DNA of 9,283 nucleotides from JANOGU01 sp964499865 (lineage in GTDB: Bacteria > Pseudomonadota > Alphaproteobacteria > Rhodobacterales > Rhodobacteraceae). Shown piece by piece: positions 1 to 6,053 of the stretch (positions are counted from its first letter, which is position 1; the number at the start of each line of letters is the position of its first letter). The DNA lies in contig CAZCPY010000122.1 in assembly GCA_964499865.1 (NCBI GenBank), positions 1 through 9,283 on the forward strand. Direction: 5' to 3'. The position numbers and the translations under genes are program-made. The notes under the pieces were generated by a model. That model saw only the letters and a program-made list of their open reading frames with translations, was not told where the DNA came from and did no database searches.

Positions 1-1226
1 AGCACCTGGTGCACGCCGTGGCCCAGCTCGTGCGCCAGCGTCATCACGTCGCGCGGCTTGCCGAGGTAGTTCAGCAGCACATAGGGGTGAACCGTGGTGA
101 CCGTCGGATGCGCGAAGGCGCCCGGCGCCTTGCCGGGCGTCACGCCCGCGTCGATCCAGCCGCGGTCGAAGAAGGGGCGCGCGAGGTCGGCAAGCCGCGG
201 GTCGAAGGCGCCGTAGGCGTCAAGCACCGTCGCCCGCGCGCCGTCCCAGTCGACGATGCGCGGCGTCTCGATCGGCAGGGGGGCGTTGCGGTCCCAGACC
301 TGAAGCCGGTCCAGCCCCATCCAGCGCGCCTTGAGCCGGTAGTAGCGGTGCGACAGCCGCGGATAGGCCGCGACGACGGCGTTGCGCAGGGCCGCCACCA
401 CTTCGGGCTCCACATGGTTGGACAGGTGGCGCCCGTGCATCGGGTTCGGCATCCTGCGCCAGCGGTCGTGGATGTCCTTTTCCTTGGCCAGGGTGTTGTG
501 GATGCGGGCGAACAGCTTGACATGACGCCCGAACTCGGCCGCCAGCGCGCGCGCCCCGGCCTCGCGCCGGGTGCGGTCGGGGTCGGTCAGCAGGTTCAGC
601 GTGGCCTCCAGCGGCAGGGCGTCGTCCTCGCCCGCGACGGTGAAGGTCAGGCCCGCCATCGTCTCGTCGAACAGCCGGTTCCAGGCCGCGGCGCCGACGG
701 TGGACTGGTCGTGCAGGAAGCGTTCCAGTTCGTCCGACAGCTGGTGCGGCCGCATGGCGCGCATGCGGTCGAAGACCGGCCGGTAGCGGGCAAGTGCGGC
801 GTTCGCCGCCAGAAGGCGCGCCAGGTGGTCATCCTCCAGCCGGTTGAACTCCAGGCTGAAGAACACCAGCGCGGCGGTGGCGTCGGTGATGCGGTCCTGC
901 GCGTCGGCCATGAACTTGGCGCGGTCGGCGTCCAGCGTGTTCTGGTAGTAGCGCAGGCCCGCATAGGACATCACCCGCCCCGCGGTCACGTCGATGGCCT
1001 GCCAGGCCTCGACGCAGGCCAGCATCTCCTCGGCTGTCAGGTCCGCAAGCTTGCCCTGATAGCGCGCCGCAAAGGCCGCGCAGTCGGCGGCCACGGCGTC
1101 GAGGTCGCGGGCGAACTCCGGCGCGTCGGGGCCGCCGTAAAGGTCGGTCAGGTCCCAGACCGGCAGGTCGCCCAGGCCCCCGCCCGCGGCGGTTGCATCG
1201 GCGTCGAAGACGGGACGAGACGGCAT
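1..1226 (-). CDS. pepF: M3 family oligoendopeptidase F, N-terminal two thirds (cut by window edge)
   Basis: Zinc metallopeptidase of the thimet oligopeptidase/PepF family (M3), which cleaves short peptides, normally in the cytoplasm. About 408 codons are visible. The gene leaves the window just after the zinc-binding HELGH motif (residues 399-403, positions 18-32), inside the stretch DVMTLAHELGHGVHQ. Family members are usually about 600 residues, so the downstream Glu zinc ligand and the C-terminal helical part lie outside. The N-terminal part (…LPVWDLTDLYGG…) matches the oligopeptidase F N-terminal domain, followed by the M3 catalytic domain. The ATG at 1224-1226 is preceded by a strong GGAGG six bases upstream (1233-1237). 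The gene is co-directional with the Anbu group but follows three hairpins and a 141-base gap, so it probably has its own promoter. No signal peptide is seen. The family call is firm; the substrate is unknown. Confidence 0.93.
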   Translation of the reverse strand, partial: MPSRPVFDADATAAGGGLGDLPVWDLTDLYGGPDAPEFARDLDAVAADCAAFAARYQGKLADLTAEEMLACVEAWQAIDVTAGRVMSYAGLRYYQNTLDADRAKFMADAQDRITDATAALVFFSLEFNRLEDDHLARLLAANAALARYRPVFDRMRAMRPHQLSDELERFLHDQSTVGAAAWNRLFDETMAGLTFTVAGEDDALPLEATLNLLTDPDRTRREAGARALAAEFGRHVKLFARIHNTLAKEKDIHDRWRRMPNPMHGRHLSNHVEPEVVAALRNAVVAAYPRLSHRYYRLKARWMGLDRLQVWDRNAPLPIETPRIVDWDGARATVLDAYGAFDPRLADLARPFFDRGWIDAGVTPGKAPGAFAHPTVTTVHPYVLLNYLGKPRDVMTLAHELGHGVHQV

Positions 1227-1300
1227 GGGAGGCCTCCGGTTGTGTCGCGGAAGGGGTGTAGCGCAAGGCCGCGGGGAAGGGAAATGCCGCCGGGGCAGAG

Positions 1301-1367
1301 CCGGTTTCTTGGCAAGAAACCGGACCGGAAAATTGACAATTTTCCGGCCCGGCGGCGGTGCCGCCGG
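1301..1367 (-). terminator. Three contiguous perfect hairpins directly after the anbu stop codon
   Basis: Three perfect stem-loops lie end to end with single-base spacers. The first has arms 1301-1310/1314-1323 (CCGGTTTCTT, loop GGC). The second has arms 1325-1334/1338-1347 (CCGGAAAATT, loop GAC). The third has arms 1349-1356/1360-1367 (CCGGCGGC, loop GGT) and abuts the anbu stop codon (1368-1370). Each begins and ends in CCGG and has a three-base loop. The position suggests a transcription terminator or a protective 3' end for the anbu message. There is no clean run of T after any stem on the minus strand, so intrinsic termination is inferred only. It is the only structured element I see in the 141-base gap before pepF. 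Confidence 0.7.
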
Positions 1368-2090
1368 TCAGAGCTCGATGCGCGTGAAGCCTTCCCGCAG
1401 GGCGCGGCTCCAGGCCTCGGACATCGCGCGGAACGCTTCGTCCCCGGCCTCGATCCGCCGCCGTTCGGTCACCCGGCAGTCGTCGCGCGCGATCACGCAG
1501 AGGTCGAGCGGCATGCCCACCGACAGGTTGGACCGCAGCGTCGAATCCATCGACAGCAGCACCGCCTTCCTGGCGTCCGTCAGGCTGGTGGTGGGCTTGA
1601 CCACGCGGTCGAGGATCGGCTTGCCGTACTTGTGCTCGCCGATCTGCAGGAAGGGCGTGTCCTCGGTCGCCTCGATGAAGTTGCCCTCGGGATAGATCAG
1701 GAACAGCCGCATCGCGCCCCCCGCGCGCTGCCCCGCCACGATCATCGTGGCGGTGGCGCCCTGGGCCATGGCCAGCTTGTCGTCGATCTCCTTGCGCACC
1801 GCGGCCAGCATGTTGCCGACGATCTCGGCCACCTTGAGGATCGTCGGCGCGTGCAGGATCGAGGTCGCGGGGTCGGGTTCCGGCGCCTCCATCGCCTCGC
1901 GCAGGCGGGCGAGCGTGGTCTGGCTGACCGACAGCGACCCCGCCGTCAGGATCGCGATGACGCGTTCGCCGGGGGTCTCGAAGGTGAACATCTTGCGGTA
2001 GGTCGCGATGTTGTCCAGCCCGGCATTGGTGCGGGTGTCCGACAGCAGGACGATGCCCTCGTTGAGCAGCAGGCCCACGCAATAGGTCAT
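1368..2090 (-). CDS. anbu: Anbu, proteasome-type Ntn-hydrolase protease
   Basis: A 240-residue protein of the Anbu (ancestral beta-subunit / bacterial proteasome homologue, COG3484) family. It begins MTYCVGLLLNEGIVLLSDTR. After removal of Met the N-terminal residue is Thr1, the expected nucleophile. Asp17 (in LLSDTRTN) and Lys32 (in TYRKMFTF) match the other parts of the N-terminal-nucleophile active site. The length suits the family, and there is no propeptide if the ATG at 2088-2090 is used. That start is required for an N-terminal Thr. The upstream sequence is purine-rich (GGGGGGCGAAG) rather than a clean Shine-Dalgarno site. The same frame stays open for 81 more codons, back to an ATG at 2331-2333, but that extension is Ala/Pro/Arg-rich and unlike a domain. 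Known Anbu proteins assemble into ring- or helix-like oligomers, and their substrate is unresolved. Here the gene is the fourth of the ATP-grasp/alpha-E/transglutaminase group. Confidence 0.92.
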   Translation of the reverse strand: MTYCVGLLLNEGIVLLSDTRTNAGLDNIATYRKMFTFETPGERVIAILTAGSLSVSQTTLARLREAMEAPEPDPATSILHAPTILKVAEIVGNMLAAVRKEIDDKLAMAQGATATMIVAGQRAGGAMRLFLIYPEGNFIEATEDTPFLQIGEHKYGKPILDRVVKPTTSLTDARKAVLLSMDSTLRSNLSVGMPLDLCVIARDDCRVTERRRIEAGDEAFRAMSEAWSRALREGFTRIEL

Positions 2091-2360
2091 GTCTTCGCCC
2101 CCCGCCCCGCGACGCTGCGCCACAGCTAGCGGGGTCGGCCGCGCAAGGAAAGTGCGCAGGGGCGCGCGGGGCGGACTGTTGCGCGGCTGCCGCTGGCGCA
2201 GGCGGCGCCGGGCGTGCGGGGCGGCGACTTGCGCTGTCCGGTCATGGCCGATCCAGACCGCAGGGCCTGCCGCGGCCGGCGCGGCGGCCGCAAGGGCCGG
2301 GCCGGGCGGACGGCACGGCGGGCGGGGCGCCATCGGGGCCCGTCGGGCACAGGGGCGGGG
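2091..2360. other. Non-coding gap between transglutaminase and anbu genes
   Basis: A 270-base gap with very high GC and no convincing gene. The open frames across it encode Ala/Pro/Arg/Gly-rich low-complexity protein and look like by-products of base composition. A hairpin with arms GCGGCCG at 2272-2278 and CGGCCGC at 2285-2291 lies about 70 bases past the transglutaminase stop. Nearer to anbu, a weak promoter-like pair on the minus strand (TTTCCT at 2146-2151 and TAGCTG at 2123-2128, spacer 17) could serve anbu, but the match to consensus is poor. I infer that anbu may be transcribed both by readthrough and from its own start. Confidence 0.4.
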
Positions 2361-3179
2361 CTACTGCTGGCTCTGCGCCTGCGCCTCGGCGACGCGGACG
2401 GTGACCGTCAGCGCCTCGGCCCCGACCCCGCCGCGGGCGGTGCCGCGGATCGGCGCGGCGTCGGCGGCGTCGAAGCCGCAGCACAGGCGGATGTAGCGCG
2501 CATCCGGGCAGGTGCGGTTGGCGGCGTCGAAGCCCACCCAGCCCAGGGCCTCGACATGCACCTCGGCCCAGGCATGCGCCGCCTGTGCTTCAGTCCCGTC
2601 GGCGAACAGGTATCCCGCGACATAGCGCGCGGGCAGGCCCGCGGCGCGGGCGGCGGCGATCATCACCTGCGCGTGGTCCTGGCAGACCCCCGTGCCCTGC
2701 GCCAAGGCCTCGGCGGCCGAGGTCTGCGGGCCGGTCGCGCCCGGGGTCCAGACGATGCGGTCGGCCACCGCCGCCATCAGCGCATGCGCCGCGGCAAGCG
2801 GCGAGGCCTCTGACGCCACGCCCCCGGCCAGCGCGGCGATGGCCGCATCGGCCCGCGTGGCTGCCGTTCCGGTCAGCCAGACGCCCGGCGGCACCGCCTC
2901 GCGGTGCCCGCGCAGCACGCCCGCCAGGTCGGCGGTCTGCACCAGCCCCCGCACCCGCACCTCGACCGTCTCGACCGGGCCCGGCACCGACCAGGCCTGC
3001 ACCCCGTCGCCCGCCCCGTCCCGGAAGGCGCCGCCCCGGATGCCGCCCGGCACCTCGACCTGCCAGTCGGCCACCTTCTGCCCGTCGAAGACGGCAGGCA
3101 CCAGCCGGTGGCTTTGCTGCACGCCCTTGACCGGGCGGTCATAGGCGTAGGTCGTGACATGATCGACCGACAGCCACAT
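2361..3179 (-). CDS. Transglutaminase-like cysteine peptidase family protein of the Anbu operon
   Basis: A 272-residue cytoplasmic protein with an N-terminal beta domain typical of bacterial transglutaminase-like proteins (about residues 1-85, beginning MWLSVDHVTTYAYDRPVKGV) and a papain-fold transglutaminase core (about 150-225). The catalytic triad is visible: Cys166 in GTGVCQDHA, His202 in AAHAWAEV and Asp218 in GFDAANRT. Family members either hydrolyse peptide or isopeptide bonds or cross-link amines to glutamine; the reaction here is not known. The start codon shares one base with the stop of the alpha-E gene (TGATG at 3181-3177), which implies translational coupling. The context (ATP-grasp and alpha-E upstream, Anbu downstream) is the conserved set in which this protein is predicted to process or transfer the product of the ATP-grasp enzyme. 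The stop is TAG at 2361-2363. No membrane segment or signal peptide is seen. Confidence 0.92.
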   Translation of the reverse strand: MWLSVDHVTTYAYDRPVKGVQQSHRLVPAVFDGQKVADWQVEVPGGIRGGAFRDGAGDGVQAWSVPGPVETVEVRVRGLVQTADLAGVLRGHREAVPPGVWLTGTAATRADAAIAALAGGVASEASPLAAAHALMAAVADRIVWTPGATGPQTSAAEALAQGTGVCQDHAQVMIAAARAAGLPARYVAGYLFADGTEAQAAHAWAEVHVEALGWVGFDAANRTCPDARYIRLCCGFDAADAAPIRGTARGGVGAEALTVTVRVAEAQAQSQQ

Positions 3180-4129
3180 CAGCGCAGGTCCCCCGACAGG
3201 TAAGACTCGCCGACGACCATCCCCAGCGCCGCCGTCTCGCCGATGAAGCGGGTCAGGAACTCGTGCAGGCCTTCCTCGAAGATGTCGTCGACGCGCAGTT
3301 CGGCAAGTTCCGCCCTCAGCGCGCGCGCCCGCTCCTGCGCCCGGGTGGAGCGCCGGTAGCCGCGCGACAGGCGGTCCAGATGACCGGTCAGCGCATCCAC
3401 GCAGGTGGACAGCGACCGCGGCGACTGCGGGTTCAGGATCAGGAAATGCGCGATCTTCTTGGCAGTGACCTCGCCGCCATAGGCCCAGTGAAAGGCGCGG
3501 TGCGCAGACATCGCCCGCAAGAGCAGCGTCCACTGGTAGTTGTCGAGGCCCGAGCCCACGAATTCCACCGACGGCAGAAGCACATAGTACTTCACGTCCA
3601 AGAGGCGGGCGGTGTTGTCGGCGCGTTCGAGGTAGCTGCCCAGGTTCAGGAAATCCCAGCCGTCGTTGCGCAGGTGCGTGCCCTCGGTGGCGCCGCGGAA
3701 CAGCGCCGTCTGCCGCGTCGTCCAGTCGGTCAGCCGCGACAGGCCAAGTTCCCCCCGCGGCGTGCGCTGAAGGCCCCGCAGCTCCTGGAAGGCGGTGTTC
3801 AGCGTGTCCCACATCTGCGTGGTCAGCGCGGTGCGCACGATCCGCCCGTTCTCGCGCGCGGCAGTGATGCAGGAGGCGACGGAGGACGCATTGTCGCGAT
3901 CGAAGAACAGCCAGCTTTCGATGTTGCGCTGCACCGGATCGCCGTACTTGGCGGCAAAGCCGTCGGCCGATCCGGTGGACCGCAGGACGCTGTCCCATTC
4001 GTTGCGGTAGCCGTGCGCCGAGGGGATCAGCGCCATGCGCGCGCCCACCTCCATCAGCCGCGCGGCGGTCTCGGCCCGCTCCATGTAGCGGGCGATCCAG
4101 TAGAGGTTGTCGGCGGTGCGGCTCAGCAT
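3179..4129 (-). CDS. Alpha-E domain protein (DUF403)
   Basis: A 316-residue all-alpha protein of the alpha-E (DUF403) family, which has no established biochemical activity. It begins MLSRTADNLYWIARYMERAE; this start is typical of the family, and the longer open frame upstream overlaps the ATP-grasp gene and was rejected. Two related segments are visible: ARYMERAETAARLMEV (residues 13-28) and GSYLERADNTARLLDV (164-179). They share Y-x-E-R-A-[ED]-x-x-A-R-L-x-[ED]-V, so the protein looks internally duplicated. The gene starts five bases after the ATP-grasp stop, with GGAG/GGGCAG upstream, and its TGA overlaps the transglutaminase ATG. In other bacteria alpha-E genes occur beside, or fused to, the permuted ATP-grasp gene, so a role as its partner is likely but inferred. 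Confidence 0.92.
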   Translation of the reverse strand: MLSRTADNLYWIARYMERAETAARLMEVGARMALIPSAHGYRNEWDSVLRSTGSADGFAAKYGDPVQRNIESWLFFDRDNASSVASCITAARENGRIVRTALTTQMWDTLNTAFQELRGLQRTPRGELGLSRLTDWTTRQTALFRGATEGTHLRNDGWDFLNLGSYLERADNTARLLDVKYYVLLPSVEFVGSGLDNYQWTLLLRAMSAHRAFHWAYGGEVTAKKIAHFLILNPQSPRSLSTCVDALTGHLDRLSRGYRRSTRAQERARALRAELAELRVDDIFEEGLHEFLTRFIGETAALGMVVGESYLSGDLR

Positions 4130-4134
4130 CTGCC

Positions 4135-5553
4135 CTACTCCGCCAGCACCCAGGTGTCCTTGACCCCGCCGCCCTGGGAGGAGTTCACCACCAGTGACCC
4201 CTCGGTCAGCGCCACCCGCGTCAGGCCGCCGGGCACCAGCTCGATCCGTTCGCCCACCAGGCAATAGGGCCGAAGGTCCACATGGCGGGGCGCGATGCCC
4301 TCGGCCACGAAGGTGGGCGTGGTGGACAGCGCCAGCGTCGGCTGTGCGATGTAGTTGCCGGGGTTCGCCTCGATCCGCGCGCGGAAGGCCTCGACCTGCG
4401 CCTTGCTTGCCCTGGGGCCCACCAGCATGCCGTAGCCGCCCGACCCGTGCACCTCCTTGACCACCAGGTCGGAGAGGTGCTCCAGCACGTGCCTCAGGTC
4501 ATCCGCCTTGCCGCATTGCCAGGTCGGCACGTTCTTCAGGATCGGCTCCTCGCCCAGGTAAAAGCGCACCATGTCGGGCACGTAGGTATAGACCGCCTTG
4601 TCGTCGGCCACCCCCGCCCCCGGCGCCGAGCAGATCGCGACGCCGCCCGAGCGGTAGACATCCATCAGCCCCGGCACGCCCAGCATCGAATCGGGGCGGA
4701 AGCACAGCGGATCGAGGAAGGCGTCGTCGATCCGGCGGTAGATCACGTCCACCCGGCGCGGGCCTTCGGTCGTGCGCATCCAGCAGAACTCGCCCTCGAC
4801 GAACAGGTCCTGCCCCTCGACCAGTTCCACGCCCATCAGGTCGGCCAGGAAGCTGTGCTCGTAATAGGCGCTGTTGAAATGGCCGGGTGTCAGGATCACC
4901 ACCACCGGCTCGCCCTCGCACTTCGCGGGCGCGACCGAGGCCAGCGTGCGGCGCAGCGCCTCGGGGTAGCGGTCGACGGGCTCGATGCGGTTCTCCCGGA
5001 ACAGGTCGGGGAACATCCGCATCATGATCTCGCGGTTTTCCAGCATGTAGGACACGCCGGACGGCGTGCGGCAGTTGTCCTCGAGCACGAAGAACTCGTC
5101 GGGACCGGTGCGCACGAGGTCGATGCCGACGATGTGGGAATAGACCCCCTTCGGCGGCACGATGCCCGCGACGGCGCGTTCGTAGGCGGCATTGCGGTAG
5201 ACCAGCGCGGCCGGGATGCGGCCCGCCCGGACGATCTCGCCGCGCCCGTAGACATCGAGCAGGAAGGCGTTCAGCGCCCGCGCCCGCTGCTTGATGCCGC
5301 GGTCGAGCCGCGTCCATTCGGCATGGGTGAAGACCCGCGGGAACATGTCGAAGGGGATCAGCCGGTCGGGGTCGCCGCCCTCGCCGTAGACGGCGAAGGT
5401 GATGCCGATCCGGCGGAACAGCGCCTCGGCCTCGGCCTGCTTCATCTGCCTGAGTTCGGCCGGCATGGCGCGCGTCCAGTCTTCCAGCCGCGCATAGGGC
5501 GGACGGACGACGCCGTTGTCGAACATCTCGTTGAAATACCCCGTCACCCGCAC
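4135..5553 (-). CDS. Circularly permuted type-2 ATP-grasp protein (amidoligase-like)
   Basis: A 472-residue protein of the circularly permuted ATP-grasp family (DUF404/DUF407). ATP-grasp enzymes activate a carboxylate with ATP and join it to an amine or thiol; these members are predicted peptide or amide ligases of unknown substrate. Visible blocks are YFNEMFDNGVVRPPY (6-20), the metal-binding-type segment VLEDNCRTPSGVSYM (156-170), LTPGHFNSAYYEHSFLADLM (221-240), VDVIYRRIDDAFLDPL (268-283) and the ATP-binding Lys plus glycine-rich loop VVKEVHGSGGYGM (364-376). The acidic ED-N block precedes the Lys/Gly-rich loop, the reverse of ordinary ATP-grasp order, which fits a permuted domain. The start is GTG at 5551-5553; an in-frame TAA at 5572-5574 excludes a longer protein, and the GTG two codons downstream is an alternative. 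This is the first gene of the operon. A weak promoter-like TTTAAC lies at 5576-5571. Confidence 0.93.
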   Translation of the reverse strand: MRVTGYFNEMFDNGVVRPPYARLEDWTRAMPAELRQMKQAEAEALFRRIGITFAVYGEGGDPDRLIPFDMFPRVFTHAEWTRLDRGIKQRARALNAFLLDVYGRGEIVRAGRIPAALVYRNAAYERAVAGIVPPKGVYSHIVGIDLVRTGPDEFFVLEDNCRTPSGVSYMLENREIMMRMFPDLFRENRIEPVDRYPEALRRTLASVAPAKCEGEPVVVILTPGHFNSAYYEHSFLADLMGVELVEGQDLFVEGEFCWMRTTEGPRRVDVIYRRIDDAFLDPLCFRPDSMLGVPGLMDVYRSGGVAICSAPGAGVADDKAVYTYVPDMVRFYLGEEPILKNVPTWQCGKADDLRHVLEHLSDLVVKEVHGSGGYGMLVGPRASKAQVEAFRARIEANPGNYIAQPTLALSTTPTFVAEGIAPRHVDLRPYCLVGERIELVPGGLTRVALTEGSLVVNSSQGGGVKDTWVLAE

Positions 5554-5670
5554 CCCCGTTTCGCAGACAGGTTAAACCGGCCCGGGCGCGCGGCGAAAGG
5601 GGCCTTGGCGCACCGGCGCCGCGAACGCCTGCGCACCGCCCGGTTTTGAGGCGCGCCCCGCTTCGCAGGT

Positions 5671-5719
5671 GCGGCCTGCTCGACCCCACCCGAAGGGGGT
5701 TGGGGTGCTCGCAGGCCGC
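5671..5719. repeat. Long stem-loop upstream of the ATP-grasp gene
   Basis: The outer arms GCGGCCTGC (5671-5679) and GCAGGCCGC (5711-5719) are perfect complements. Inside them ACCCCA (5683-5688) pairs with TGGGGT (5701-5706), and CCC (5689-5691) pairs with GGG beyond a one-base bulge. The result is a bulged hairpin of about 18 pairs with a small GAA-containing loop. It lies about 120 bases upstream of the ATP-grasp start codon. No T run follows it, so its function is unknown. Confidence 0.6.
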
Positions 5720-5763
5720 GGCTGCCGCGGGATTTGTGGACGGGCGCGGTGCTGGCGGATGGC

Positions 5764-5877
5764 CCCGGGGCGCTGCCCCGGACCCCGGGGTATTTGGGCC
5801 AAGATGAAGGGGCGGGGGGGCTTCATCTTGGCTGCAATACCCCCGGGTGGGTCCGGGAGGGCAGGCGGCCCTCCCGG
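5764..5877. repeat. Two head-to-head copies of a hairpin-TATTTGGG-AAGATGAAG module
   Basis: The plus-strand copy has a small hairpin GGGGC-GCT-GCCCC (5767-5779), then GGACCCC, GGGGTATTTGGG and CCAAGATGAAG ending at 5809. The minus-strand copy has a 10-pair hairpin (arms 5853-5862 and 5868-5877), then GGACCCACC, CGGGGGTATT and CCAAGATGAAG ending at 5821. The two copies converge on an 11-base G-rich centre (5810-5820). They form one long imperfect palindrome whose inner 12 pairs are perfect (5798-5809 with 5821-5832), and CCCGGACCC (5777-5785) matches GGGTCCGGG (5849-5857). A related copy lies at 9211-9270. Confidence 0.7.
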
Positions 5878-5984
5878 GGGTGGGGCCCGGGGCACCGCAT
5901 CAGGCAAGGGCGCGACGGGAAGCGCCCCCGCCCGGGGGCAGGACGGCCGCGGGCGCTGTCGGCCGTGCATGCGCGGCGGGGGGT

Positions 5985-6038
5985 GCAAGGGGGTGCGGGG
6001 CACCCCCTTGCCACCGCCCGCTGCCGCAGGCGGCGGGC
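5985..6038 (-). terminator. Tandem strong hairpins just past purS
   Basis: Reading on the minus strand from the purS stop (6054), the first hairpin has arms 6029-6038 and 6016-6025 (10 pairs, one T-G, loop of three). The second has perfect 12-pair arms GCAAGGGGGTGC (5985-5996) and GCACCCCCTTGC (6000-6011) with a GGG/CCC loop. Their position 16 bases after the purS stop suggests the end of the purC-purS transcript. Neither is followed by a T run, so classical intrinsic termination is uncertain. Confidence 0.6.
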
Positions 6039-6053
6039 CCTGGGGCGCGGCGG

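Larger units (their letters stand above)
5554..6053. other. 500-base non-coding spacer rich in hairpins
   Basis: No gene is supported here; the open frames are Gly/Pro/Arg/Ala-rich on both strands and match nothing I recognise. It contains at least six strong inverted repeats: 5671-5719, 5767-5779, 5783-5847, 5853-5877, 5924-5939 (GCCCCC/GGGGGC, loop GCCC) and the pair 5985-6011 and 6016-6038. On the minus strand it lies between purS and the ATP-grasp gene, so it must hold the end of the purC-purS transcript and the promoter of the Anbu operon. The best ATP-grasp promoter candidate (CTTTCG, 17 bases, TTTAAC at 5576-5571) is weak. Confidence 0.6.

Noticed and set aside
9..2129. 706-codon plus-strand open frame
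   Set aside because: It lies opposite pepF and anbu, crosses both intergenic gaps and the hairpin array, and encodes Arg/Gly/Val-rich protein with no domain; it is a by-product of high GC.
4130..4264. 45-codon N-terminal extension of the alpha-E gene
   Set aside because: It overlaps the end of the ATP-grasp gene in another frame; MLSRTADNLYW at 4129 is the usual family start.
3263..4267. 334-codon plus-strand open frame opposite the alpha-E gene
   Set aside because: Antisense shadow; the alpha-E translation on the minus strand is clearly the conserved protein.
4282..5649. 455-codon plus-strand open frame opposite the ATP-grasp gene
   Set aside because: Antisense shadow of a well-conserved gene, with His/Arg/Gly-rich translation; no start signal of note.
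5764..5877. Insertion sequence or CRISPR array
   Set aside because: No transposase gene, no target-site duplication seen, and only two inverted copies; there are no regularly spaced direct repeats or spacers.
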